DNA from: Streptomyces yatensis
GTDB lineage: Bacteria; Actinomycetota; Actinomycetes; Streptomycetales; Streptomycetaceae
Length of the DNA stretch: 64,000 nucleotides
Direction of reading: 5' to 3'
Assembly (NCBI RefSeq): GCF_018069625.1
Contig: NZ_CP072941.1
Location: forward strand, 3,472,001 to 3,536,000
The notes beneath the pieces are model-generated. The model worked only from the letters and a program-made list of their open reading frames with translations. It ran no database searches and had not been told where the DNA came from. The translations under genes and the position numbers were made by a program. Position 1 is the first letter of the stretch, and each line of letters begins with the position of its first letter. Of this stretch, positions 1 through 7,274 are shown one piece after another.

Positions 1-163
1 CACGCGGGCCCTCCGCGACCACCTGCACCCGCCCGTCGGCGAGGTTGGAGGCAAAGCCGACGAGGGCCCCGATACGCAGCGCGTTGGCCCGGGTGTACCA
101 GCGGAAGCCGACGCCCTGGACGCGGCCGCGGACCCACACGGTGAGGCGGACTCTCTCGTTCAT
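1..163 (-). CDS. acyP: acylphosphatase (3' part missing)
   Basis: Acylphosphatases hydrolyse carboxyl-phosphate bonds of acyl phosphates in the cytosol. The first 54 codons are present; the rest lies beyond the window edge. The translation begins [20 protein letters not shown] and carries the family signature [13 protein letters not shown], which includes the phosphate-binding loop and catalytic Arg, followed by [21 protein letters not shown] with the catalytic Asn. Family members are about 90-95 residues, so roughly 40 residues are missing. ATG at 161-163 is the only reasonable start. It is transcribed away from the CAP-domain gene, and the 190 bp between them should hold both promoters. Confidence 0.9.
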   Translation of the reverse strand, partial: MNERVRLTVWVRGRVQGVGFRWYTRANALRIGALVGFASNLADGRVQVVAEGPR

Positions 164-272
164 ACGCGCACGCTAACCCCACGCGCGAGCAGGCGCTAAA
201 CCATCCAATTAGCAACTGTGCACGCGCGTTGGGGCCCGAATGGCGTACAGTCCCGGCTCAACGAGACTCACC

Positions 273-312
273 CACACGAGTGATACATGGCTCGCGCACA
301 CGAGTGACACAT
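273..312 (+). repeat. pair of 16-bp direct repeats upstream of CAP gene
   Basis: CACACGAGTGATACAT at 273-288 and CACACGAGTGACACAT at 297-312 differ at one base and start 24 bp apart. They lie 43-82 bp before the CAP-domain start, in the divergent promoter region. Two copies at near-regular helical spacing suggest sites for a dimeric or cooperative regulator. I cannot name the protein. Confidence 0.55.
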
Positions 313-354
313 TTCGAGCGACTTTTGACGCCGAGAACACAAGGAAGGCAGGAG

Positions 355-1278
355 ATGGGCCGCCATCGACGATCTGCCCCCGGGGCCGTGGCGCACGACG
401 CCATCGCAGGCCGCCACCGGGGACCGCACCGGAGCCCCCTCGCTCCGGTCCGGACCGGACTGTTGGGCGTGTCCGCCGCCGTCGCGGTCGGCGCGGTGGC
501 GATGGCCTCCGGACTCGTTCCGGGCGACGGCTACCAATTGGGCGGGGGCAATGACTCCGCCGGACAGGTCCAGGCGGGCGGTCCCACCGACTCGGGCCTG
601 GAGACACAGGGCTCGCAGTCCGCGGCCCCCACCGGCCGCGGCTCGGTGCCGCCCAGCCGCGGCGACGACCGCCCTCACGCACCCTCCACAACTCCCTCCA
701 AGACCCCTCCCAAGCCCTCCAGCCCCCCTTCCACCCGACCGCCGGAGCAGCCGGGGCCCTCCGCGCCCTCAGGGAGCGCCGGAAACAACGGAAACGGAAA
801 CGGCAAGGGCGGCTCCAAGGGCGCCGGGCACGGGAAGCCGTCCCGTACGCCCACGACGGAGCCGACCGCACCCGCGCCCCCCGCGGAGTCGGCCGGCCCC
901 GAGACCGCCTCGGAGACCGAGGTCCTCACCCTCGTCAACCAAGAGCGCGAGAAGGCCGGCTGCGCCCCCGTGACGGCCGACCCCAAACTCGCCCAGTTGG
1001 CCGAGGACTTCAGCGAGGACATGTCCCTGCGCCAGTTCTTCGACCACATCAGCCCCGACGGCGACAGCCCCTGGGACCGCGCCGAGAGCGCGGGCATCCT
1101 GGACCTGGGCGGGGAGAACATCGCCCGCGGCCAGTCGGACGCACAGGCGGTCATGGACTCCTGGATGAACAGCTCCGGCCACCGCGCCAACATCCTCAAC
1201 TGCTCGTTCAAGCGGCTGGGCGTCGGCACCCACTTCGGCACCGGCGGCCCCTGGTGGACCCAGGACTTCGGCTACTGA
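355..1278 (+). CDS. secreted/membrane-anchored CAP (SCP/PR1) domain protein
   Basis: A 307-residue extracytoplasmic protein of unknown role. A basic N-terminus (MGRHRRSAPG) is followed near residues 30-45 by a hydrophobic stretch (LLGVSAAVAVGAVAMASGL) that fits a signal peptide or anchor. A low-complexity Pro/Ser/Gly/Asn linker spans about residues 60-180. The last ~120 residues are a CAP domain: VLTLVNQEREKAGCAPV, the HI in FFDHISPDGDSPWDRA, GENIARG, and SGHRANILN with the conserved His. The domain is complete to the C-terminus, ending WWTQDFGY. ATG 355 is preferred because AAGGAAGGCAGGAG precedes it; an in-frame start at 229 would add a basic, signal-less extension. Bacterial CAP proteins are usually secreted, but substrates are unknown. 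Confidence 0.88.
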   Translation: MGRHRRSAPGAVAHDAIAGRHRGPHRSPLAPVRTGLLGVSAAVAVGAVAMASGLVPGDGYQLGGGNDSAGQVQAGGPTDSGLETQGSQSAAPTGRGSVPPSRGDDRPHAPSTTPSKTPPKPSSPPSTRPPEQPGPSAPSGSAGNNGNGNGKGGSKGAGHGKPSRTPTTEPTAPAPPAESAGPETASETEVLTLVNQEREKAGCAPVTADPKLAQLAEDFSEDMSLRQFFDHISPDGDSPWDRAESAGILDLGGENIARGQSDAQAVMDSWMNSSGHRANILNCSFKRLGVGTHFGTGGPWWTQDFGY

Positions 1279-1314
1279 GCGCCTGAGCGGGCGACCACAG
1301 CCCGTCACCCGCCG

Positions 1315-1344
1315 AGCCCGGGGCGTATGCATGCGCCCCGGGCT
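1315..1344 (+). terminator. hairpin after CAP gene, possibly also HxlR operator
   Basis: Perfect 11-bp arms (AGCCCGGGGCG and CGCCCCGGGCT) flank TATGCATG, 37 bp after the CAP stop. The loop region is itself part of a near-palindrome (1321-1338), and GCATGCGCCC recurs at 1347-1356, just before the HxlR gene. It could therefore be a terminator, an operator, or both. Confidence 0.55.
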
Positions 1345-1424
1345 TCGCATGCGCCCGTAGCTGCATACTCACCATGCGAAAGCGCACCCCTGGAGTCAGC
1401 GCTGAGTGCGCGTATGGTGTGTGC

Positions 1425-1898
1425 ATGGACTGTGAACGCACTGGCGCGGCGTCCTCCACGGCCGACGCGGAGAACCTGGCCTTCGACGTGTTCGCCCGCG
1501 CCTGCCCCTCGCGCGGCACGCTGGAGCATGTCACCGGAAAATGGGGCGGTCTCATCCTGGGCGCGCTCCACGACGGCAGCTTCCGCTTCAACGAGTTGCG
1601 GCGGCGGGTCGACGGGGTCAGCGAGAAGATGCTGTCCCAGACGCTGCACGCGCTGGAGCGCGACGGTCTGGTGCACCGCGAGGCCCAGCCGACCAACCCG
1701 CCCCGCGTGGACTACCGGCTGACCCCGCTGGGCAGCGCGGTCGCCGAGCGGCTGCTGGCCCTGATCGATCTGGTCGAGGACCGGATGCCCGAGGTGCTGA
1801 GCGCCCAGGAGCGCTATGACACCGTGCGCGCCGAGAGCGGCGAGACGGCCGGGCGGGACGACGGCCGGGCCGCGATGGCCGGGCGCGGCGGGCGCTGA
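1425..1898 (+). CDS. HxlR-family winged-helix regulator
   Basis: HxlR proteins are small DNA-binding regulators, often redox- or metabolite-responsive. From Met-1425 the protein has 157 residues. The wHTH core reads [19 protein letters not shown], then [20 protein letters not shown], then LERDGLVHR and VDYRLTPLG, which is the complete HxlR signature including the N-terminal Cys. An alternative start at 1374 adds 17 residues; neither has a clear Shine-Dalgarno. A -10-like TATGGT 7 bp before 1425 would allow a leaderless transcript. The last ~28 codons overlap the 3' end of mutM on the other strand, and the Asp/Arg/Gly-rich tail there lies outside the family domain. Confidence 0.85.
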   Translation: MDCERTGAASSTADAENLAFDVFARACPSRGTLEHVTGKWGGLILGALHDGSFRFNELRRRVDGVSEKMLSQTLHALERDGLVHREAQPTNPPRVDYRLTPLGSAVAERLLALIDLVEDRMPEVLSAQERYDTVRAESGETAGRDDGRAAMAGRGGR

Positions 1899-2746
1899 CA
1901 GCGCGGGCAGAAGTAGCTGGAGCGGTTCATCCAGGGGCGGCGGCGCATCGCGGTGCCGCAGCGGCGGCACGGCTCGTCCTCGCGGCCGTAGGCGTCCAGG
2001 GAGCGCTCGAAGTACCCGGACTCGCCGTTCACATTGACGTAGAGGCTGTCGAAGCTGGTGCCGCCGACGGCCAGCGCCGCGGCCATCACCTCGCGCACAT
2101 GGCCGAGGAGTTCGGCGGCGCGCGGGCGGGCGAGGGTCGCCGTCGGCCGGTCGTAGTGCAGCCGGGCGCGCCACAGCGCCTCGTCGGCGTAGATGTTGCC
2201 GACCCCGCTGATCAGCGACTGGTCCAGCAGGGCGCGCTTGATCGTGGTGCGGCGGCGGCGCAGCGCGGTGTGGAAGGCGGCCTCGTCGAAGGCGGGGTCC
2301 AGCGGGTCGCGGGCGATGTGCGCGATGGCGTCCGGCAGCCCCTCCAGGTCGCCGGGGACGGTGTCGTGCAGCGAGAGCCCGCCGAAGGTGCGCTGGTCGA
2401 CGAAGCGCAGCTCGGTGCCCGCGTCGTCGGCGAAGCGGACCCGGATCCGCAGATGCTTCTCGTCGGGGGCCTCGGCCGGCTGGACCAGCAGCTGCCCGCT
2501 CATCCCGAGATGGGCCAGGACCGCCTCGGCGGCGGCGTCATCGTCGAACGGCAGCCACAGGTACTTGCCGCGGCGGCGGACGATCCCGGTGCGGCGGCCC
2601 CTGAGCCGGGCCGCGAAGTCCTCCGCGCCGCCGAGGTGGCGACGGACCGCGCGCGGATGCAGCACCTGGACGTCGGCGACCGTACGGCCGCTGACCCAGC
2701 GCTCCAGTCCGCGGCGGACCACCTCGACCTCGGGCAGCTCGGGCAA
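1814..2746 (-). CDS. mutM: formamidopyrimidine-DNA glycosylase (Fpg)
   Basis: Bifunctional base-excision repair enzyme that removes 8-oxoG and FapyG and cleaves the abasic site. The N-terminus is the invariant [14 protein letters not shown]: Pro2 is the catalytic nucleophile and Glu3 is essential. The zinc finger near residues 262-282 has all four Cys ([13 protein letters not shown] ... SYFCPRCQ). The helix-two-turn-helix motif [15 protein letters not shown] is intact. The family normally ends just after the finger; here about 28 extra Pro/Ala/Ser-rich residues follow, and this tail is what overlaps the HxlR gene. Together with rnc upstream it forms the end of the rpmF-rnc-mutM series, about 118 bp after rnc. 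Confidence 0.95.
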   Translation of the reverse strand: MPELPEVEVVRRGLERWVSGRTVADVQVLHPRAVRRHLGGAEDFAARLRGRRTGIVRRRGKYLWLPFDDDAAAEAVLAHLGMSGQLLVQPAEAPDEKHLRIRVRFADDAGTELRFVDQRTFGGLSLHDTVPGDLEGLPDAIAHIARDPLDPAFDEAAFHTALRRRRTTIKRALLDQSLISGVGNIYADEALWRARLHYDRPTATLARPRAAELLGHVREVMAAALAVGGTSFDSLYVNVNGESGYFERSLDAYGREDEPCRRCGTAMRRRPWMNRSSYFCPRCQRPPRPAIAARPSSRPAVSPLSARTVS

Positions 2747-2864
2747 CGGGGGCCTCCTTGGCCTTGAGCCCTCACCGCCCCCGGGCGGAACGGCCGGGCG
2801 GGCCGTCCGCCACGGGGGCGGTGAGAGGTGTTACGGACGTGACGGACGGTACGGGGAAGGGCGA

Positions 2865-3701
2865 TCAGCGTGCCGAGGAGGCCGTGTCGGCGGCGGCTCC
2901 GCCGTCCGCCGCCGTGGTGGCGGTTTCGGCGTCGGCCGCCTTGGCCTTCGCCTGAGCCTCGTCGGCAGCCGCGCGAATCGCGCGCCAGGCGGCCTCGGCC
3001 GCCTGCTGCTCGGCTTCCTTCTTGCTGCGGCCGGTGCCGGTGCCGTACGCGACACCACCGACGCGGGCAGCAGCCGTGAAGGTCTTCTCGTGGTCGGGAC
3101 CGGTCTCGGAGACCAGGTACTCCGGGACCCCGAGACCCTCGGTGGCGGTCAGCTCCTGGAGGCTGGTCTTCCAGTCCAGGCCGGCGCCGAGGTTCGAGGA
3201 CTTCTCGATCAGCGGGTCGAAGAGCCGGTGCACCAGCTCGGCGGCAGCGTCGAGCCCCCGGTCGAGATAGACCGCGCCGATCACCGCTTCAAGGGTGTCG
3301 GCGAGGATGGAAGCCTTGTCCCTGCCCCCGGTGCCCTCTTCGCCCCGGCCGAGCCGGATGAAGGCGCCGAGGTCCAGACCGCGGCCCACTTCCGCGAGCG
3401 CGCGCGAGTTCACCACCGCGGCCCGCAGCTTGGCCAGCTGGCCCTCGGGCAGGTCGGGGTGGATGCGGTACAGCGTGTCGGTGACCACCAGGCCGAGCAC
3501 GGAATCCCCGAGGAATTCCAGCCGCTCGTTGGTGGGCAGCCCGCCGTTCTCGTACGCGAAGGAGCGGTGGGTCAGCGCACGCACCAGAAGGGCGGACTCG
3601 AGCTGGTACCCGAGCCGCCCTTCCAGGATCGTGTGGGACGAGGCCGTGTCCGCCTGGGACGCTTCACCGCGCTTACGCGGGGGCGTAGTGGCGTCTGACA
3701 T
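2865..3701 (-). CDS. rnc: ribonuclease III
   Basis: Double-strand-specific endoribonuclease for rRNA and mRNA processing; in Streptomyces coelicolor the orthologue (absB) also affects antibiotic production. From ATG-3701 it has 278 residues. The N-terminal RNase III domain carries the signature [14 protein letters not shown] and the second acidic site [15 protein letters not shown]-terminal dsRNA-binding domain ([16 protein letters not shown] ... [18 protein letters not shown]) follows, then an Ala/Thr-rich tail of ~35 residues. A GTG 12 bp upstream (3713) is an alternative start. It follows rpmF by about 20 bp and is probably co-transcribed with it. Confidence 0.96.
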   Translation of the reverse strand: MSDATTPPRKRGEASQADTASSHTILEGRLGYQLESALLVRALTHRSFAYENGGLPTNERLEFLGDSVLGLVVTDTLYRIHPDLPEGQLAKLRAAVVNSRALAEVGRGLDLGAFIRLGRGEEGTGGRDKASILADTLEAVIGAVYLDRGLDAAAELVHRLFDPLIEKSSNLGAGLDWKTSLQELTATEGLGVPEYLVSETGPDHEKTFTAAARVGGVAYGTGTGRSKKEAEQQAAEAAWRAIRAAADEAQAKAKAADAETATTAADGGAAADTASSAR

Positions 3702-3720
3702 AGAGCCTGTCACCCGCCGA

Positions 3721-3894
3721 TCAGACCTCGAGGACCTGGCGGCGGTTGTAGGTGCCGCAGCTCGGGCACGCGATGTGCTGCTGCTTCGGCTCGTGGCAGC
3801 GCTCGCACGCCACCAGGGTGGGGACCGCAGCCTTCCACTGCGACCGGCGGTGGCGCGTGTTGCTGCGCGACATCTTCCGCTTCGGAACAGCCAC
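3721..3894 (-). CDS. rpmF: 50S ribosomal protein L32
   Basis: Ribosomal protein of 57 residues starting at GTG with [20 protein letters not shown]. It holds the L32 zinc-ribbon cysteines as [10 protein letters not shown]...CPSCGTYN. The start is fixed by the conserved VPKRK N-terminus. It lies 2 bp after the DUF177 gene stop and ~20 bp before rnc, the usual actinobacterial DUF177-rpmF-rnc order. Because this L32 keeps all four Cys it should be a zinc-binding form. Confidence 0.96.
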   Translation of the reverse strand: MAVPKRKMSRSNTRHRRSQWKAAVPTLVACERCHEPKQQHIACPSCGTYNRRQVLEV

Positions 3895-3896
3895 GG

Positions 3897-4487
3897 CTAC
3901 TTCTCCTGTGGGTCATCCCCGCGCTCGCGGGGTGCGTTGTCCTTCTCGCCGTCCCTCATGGTCTCGGCGAGTCCCTGCAGTGCCGCCCAACGGATGTCGG
4001 CGGCATCGTGGTGGTGGTCGGGGTCGTCCGCGAGACGGGCGCCGCATTCGGCACACAGCCCGGGGCAGTCCTCCCGGCACACCGGCTGCAGCGGCAGTGC
4101 GAGCACCACCGCGTCACGCAGCACGGGCTCGAGGTCGAACAGGTCGGCCTCGAGGAAGAGCCTGTCCTCCTCCTCGGCGTCGTCGCCGGTATCCGCGTCG
4201 CGGCTCCGGTCGTCGGCGTCGGGGTAGGAGTACATCTCCTGGAAATCCGCTTCGAGCTCTCGCTCCAGCGGCTCCAGACACCTTACGCACTCCCCCGTCA
4301 GCGGTGCACGGGCGGTGCCTGTGACAAGCACCCCTTCCATGACCGACTCCAGGCGGAGGTCCAGCTCGACGGTCGCGCCTTCCGGCACCCCGATAACCTC
4401 GATGCCGAGGTCCTTCGGCGCCGCCACGGAACGGGAGATCCTTTTCAGCGCACCAGGACGACGGCCCAGCTCGCGCGTGTCGAACAC
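3897..4487 (-). CDS. DUF177 (YceD-like) protein
   Basis: A 196-residue member of the DUF177/YceD family, which is linked to large-subunit rRNA metabolism and is nearly always next to rpmF. Visible features are [20 protein letters not shown] at the start, [13 protein letters not shown] in the middle, and a Cys cluster [16 protein letters not shown] near residues 136-151, likely a metal site. A highly acidic loop ([19 protein letters not shown]) lies between. The GTG at 4485-4487 has no Shine-Dalgarno. A better-placed site, AGGA four bases before a CTG at 4520, would add 11 residues (LNARLDHRAPL); see findings. It abuts rpmF. Confidence 0.9.
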   Translation of the reverse strand: MFDTRELGRRPGALKRISRSVAAPKDLGIEVIGVPEGATVELDLRLESVMEGVLVTGTARAPLTGECVRCLEPLERELEADFQEMYSYPDADDRSRDADTGDDAEEEDRLFLEADLFDLEPVLRDAVVLALPLQPVCREDCPGLCAECGARLADDPDHHHDAADIRWAALQGLAETMRDGEKDNAPRERGDDPQEK

Positions 4488-4689
4488 GAGAGGGGCACGG
4501 TGGTCGAGGCGGGCGTTCAGGGCTTCCTGCTTTCTACGCTGCGGCGGGCCACCCGATCATTCGCTACGAAACGGGCAGCCGAGATCGCGGACGTACACGC
4601 GACCGAAGAGCCAGGATACTGGACAGGCCGCCGTAGACCCAATCCGCCCGGTGGGGGCGGAGTTCTGGCGGCCTGGGGCGTACGGGGAC

Positions 4690-5841
4690 CTAGCGGCCCT
4701 GCTCGTACTGGCGGAGCTGATCGAGGTCGATCATGCTCGTGTCGAACAGGCTGGTCTCGTCGAGCGCGGCGCCCGACTGCTGCTGCTGATGGTGGTGCGG
4801 CGGCTGCTGGGGCTGCTGGGGCACATAGCCCGCGTTCGGGTCGTAGCCCTGGGCCTGGGCCTGCTGCTGCCAGGCGTAGGCGTCCTGCTGATAGCCGCCC
4901 TGCATGGCGTACGGGTCCTGCTGCTGCGCGACGTAGGCCTGCTGGTCCTGCTGCGGTACGTAGGCCTGCTGGTCCTGCTGCGGTACGTAGGCCTGCTGCT
5001 GGTAGCCGCCCTGCATGGCGTACCCGTCCTGCTGCTGGTAGCCCGCGGTGGCGGCGTAGTACGCCGCGTCGGCGGCCGCCTGATCGGGCTGGGCCACGGG
5101 CTGGGCGACGGCCGCCTGGGACTGGGCGAGGTCCGCCAGATAGTCGTCGTCGGTGGTCCGCAGGGCCATGCCGGCCTCGTCCTGGGCCGCCATATGGGCG
5201 CCGAGCTCATCGGCGGGCCGGGCCCCGAGCAGCTTCTGACGGCCCCGGCCGACCGCCTCCAGGGTCTTGGAGAGGACCGCCGAGACGGCCCCCAGCTTGG
5301 TGTCCACGTACTCGTCGGCGCGCTGCCGCAGGGTCGCCGGGTCGGCGCTGCGCTCCGGGCCCTCGTCGGGCTGCTCGAAGCCGTCCTCGGCGCCGGGCAC
5401 GCGGCCGAGCAGCTTCTCGCGGCCGCGGCCCACCGAGCCGATGGTCTTGGTGAGCACGACCTCGAAGTTGGCCAGCTTGCTGTCCACGTAGTCGTCGGCC
5501 TCGGCGCGGATCTCCTCGGCCTCCCGGCGGGCCTCGGTGAGGATCCGGTCGGCCTCCTCCTGGGCCTTCCGCACCATCTCCGTATCCGAGATCAGCGAGG
5601 CGCCCTGGGCGTGCGCGGACTCGATGATCCGCCCGGCCTCCCGGCGGGCCTCCTCCACCATCTGGTCCCGGCCGCCGATCAGCTCCTGGGCGTGGGCCAG
5701 GGAGTCCGGGAGTGCCGCGCGCACCTCTTCGAGCATGGCGAGCAGCTCGGCGCGGTTGACCACGCACGAGGCCGACATGGGCATGGACCGGGCGCCGCCG
5801 ACGGTATCGACGATCTCGTCGAGCTTCTTCTGCACGTCCAC
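4690..5841 (-). CDS. DivIVA-like coiled-coil protein with Q/Y-rich tail
   Basis: A 383-residue cytoplasmic protein of the group often annotated as cell division initiation protein. Residues 1-60 hold the N-terminal region (MDVQKKLDEIVDTVGGARSM) and residues 55-115 are heptad-rich coiled coil (ARREAGRIIESAHAQ, ADRILTEARREAEEIRAEA). A ~33-residue module is duplicated at exactly 60-residue spacing: ADDYVDSKL...VGRGREKLLG at 115-147 and ADEYVDTKL...VGRGRQKLLG at 175-207. From ~245 to 365 the chain is Gln/Tyr/Pro/Ala-rich with repeats of QQAYVPQQD, a low-complexity, prion-like composition. It ends ETSLFDTSMIDLDQLRQYEQGR. A role in polar growth or cytoskeleton is inferred from family only. Confidence 0.85.
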   Translation of the reverse strand: MDVQKKLDEIVDTVGGARSMPMSASCVVNRAELLAMLEEVRAALPDSLAHAQELIGGRDQMVEEARREAGRIIESAHAQGASLISDTEMVRKAQEEADRILTEARREAEEIRAEADDYVDSKLANFEVVLTKTIGSVGRGREKLLGRVPGAEDGFEQPDEGPERSADPATLRQRADEYVDTKLGAVSAVLSKTLEAVGRGRQKLLGARPADELGAHMAAQDEAGMALRTTDDDYLADLAQSQAAVAQPVAQPDQAAADAAYYAATAGYQQQDGYAMQGGYQQQAYVPQQDQQAYVPQQDQQAYVAQQQDPYAMQGGYQQDAYAWQQQAQAQGYDPNAGYVPQQPQQPPHHHQQQQSGAALDETSLFDTSMIDLDQLRQYEQGR

Positions 5842-5948
5842 TGTGGGTGCTCGCAGACTGTCTGGATGCGGATGGGAACGGAGAACGAACGGGACGACTG
5901 TACGGCGAGCGGACCGCTCCCGGACAGCCGCTGACGTCCCGTCAGCCG

Positions 5949-6458
5949 TTACTTCCGGCCGAGCCGCTCGGAGAGCGATTCCAGCACCACCGGGGGCACC
6001 AGGTGGGAGACGTCGCCGCCCCAGGCGGCGACCTCCTTGACCAGGCTGGAGGAGAGGAAGCTGTAGGTGGGGTTGGTGGGCACGAACAGCGTCTCCACGC
6101 CGGAGAGGCCGTTGTTCATCTGGGCCATCTGCAGCTCGTAGTCGAAGTCGCTGACGGCCCGCAGCCCCTTGACGATCGCGGGGATGTCGCGCTGCTTGCA
6201 GAAGTCGACCAGAAGTCCATGGAACGCCTCTACCTTGACGTTTCCGTATTCCTCCGTGGTCTGGCGGAGGAAGTCGATCCGCTCCTCCACCGTGAACAGG
6301 CCCTGCTTCGACTTGTTGATCATCACGGCGACGTGCACGACGTCATAGAGCTTGGAGGCACGGCCGATGATGTCGAGGTGTCCATTGGTGACGGGGTCGA
6401 ACGACCCCGGGCAGACTGCGCGGCGCAACGGAAGTTCCTCGCTCTCGGATCCGGTCAT
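5949..6458 (-). CDS. coaD: phosphopantetheine adenylyltransferase
   Basis: Penultimate step of coenzyme A synthesis: 4'-phosphopantetheine + ATP to dephospho-CoA. The protein has 169 residues from ATG-6458, the usual bacterial length with a 7-residue lead. The nucleotidyltransferase signature [19 protein letters not shown] contains the T/HxGH motif, and [17 protein letters not shown] is the C-terminal SSSxVKE motif with Lys where many homologues have Arg. Its ATG overlaps the rsmD stop (ATGA, 6455-6458), so the two are translationally coupled. Confidence 0.95.
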   Translation of the reverse strand: MTGSESEELPLRRAVCPGSFDPVTNGHLDIIGRASKLYDVVHVAVMINKSKQGLFTVEERIDFLRQTTEEYGNVKVEAFHGLLVDFCKQRDIPAIVKGLRAVSDFDYELQMAQMNNGLSGVETLFVPTNPTYSFLSSSLVKEVAAWGGDVSHLVPPVVLESLSERLGRK

Positions 6459-7042
6459 GACGCGTTCTCGCACGTCGAGGCGGCGCGACCGTACCAAAGC
6501 GTGCCCTCGCCGTACCGACGGGCCCGTAGCCCCTCGAATCCGGCAGGCCACACGAACTCCCCACCTCGTGTGCTCCGCTCAACGGTGGCCAGCGCGTCGG
6601 CCGCTAGCCAGCCATTCCCCAGGAGTGTGAGGAGGATCTCGCGGAGTTCGGCGTCGGTGACGGCGTAGGGCGGGTCCAGGAAAACGACGTCGTACGGGCC
6701 GGTGACGGGGGCCTGGCCGGTGACGGTCTGTTCGGCCTTGCCGGTGCGCAGCTCCGCGCCGGGCAGACCGAGCGCCCGGACGTTCTGACGGATCGTGCGG
6801 GCCGCCCGCGGGTCCGACTCGACCAGCAGCACATGGCCGGCGCCGCGGGACAGCGCCTCCAGGCCGACCGCGCCGGAGCCGCCGTACAGGTCGAGGACGC
6901 GGGCCCCGTCCAGCGAGCCGAGCAGCGACTCCCAGGTGGAGAACAGGCCCTCGCGCGCCCGGTCCGAAGTGGGTCGGGTGCCGTTTCCCGGCGGCACGGC
7001 CAGGCGGCGTCCGCCGGCCGCTCCGGCGATCACGCGGGTCAT
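6455..7042 (-). CDS. rsmD: 16S rRNA (guanine-966 N2) methyltransferase
   Basis: SAM-dependent methylation of G966 in 16S rRNA. 195 residues from ATG-7042, starting [22 protein letters not shown]-binding motif I is [19 protein letters not shown], followed by VLLVESD; the catalytic DPPY motif is FLDPPYA. It overlaps coaD by four bases, the common rsmD-coaD arrangement. A longer in-frame start exists at 7084 but lies before the conserved N-terminus. Confidence 0.94.
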   Translation of the reverse strand: MTRVIAGAAGGRRLAVPPGNGTRPTSDRAREGLFSTWESLLGSLDGARVLDLYGGSGAVGLEALSRGAGHVLLVESDPRAARTIRQNVRALGLPGAELRTGKAEQTVTGQAPVTGPYDVVFLDPPYAVTDAELREILLTLLGNGWLAADALATVERSTRGGEFVWPAGFEGLRARRYGEGTLWYGRAASTCENAS

Positions 7043-7189
7043 GGGTGGTGGCAGTCCTTCGCGGTGGTCGGGGCTGCGGCGCACCGCGCCCGTCCGGGCG
7101 GGGCCGCCGCACCTCCACGATATGGCGTCCGGGGGCGGGCGGTGGCCGCGCGCTCGGAACGCGGGGCCCGGCCCCGCCCCCGGCGCCCG

Positions 7190-7274
7190 TCCAGCCCTCG
7201 TCCCGGCCCCTGTCCCAGCATCTGTCCCAGCCCTCGCCTCGGCCCCTGTCCCGGTGTCTGTCCCGGCTCTGGTC
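7190..7274. repeat. degenerate CTGTCCC(A/G)G-type repeat 3' of recG
   Basis: Between recG and rsmD, short related units (CCTGTCCCAGC, TCTGTCCCAGC, CCTGTCCCGGT, TCTGTCCCGGC) recur about every 12-13 bp or in larger ~40-bp blocks. It begins immediately after the recG stop codon. No hairpin stands out. The rest of the 230-bp gap (7043-7189) shows nothing recognisable. Confidence 0.5.
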
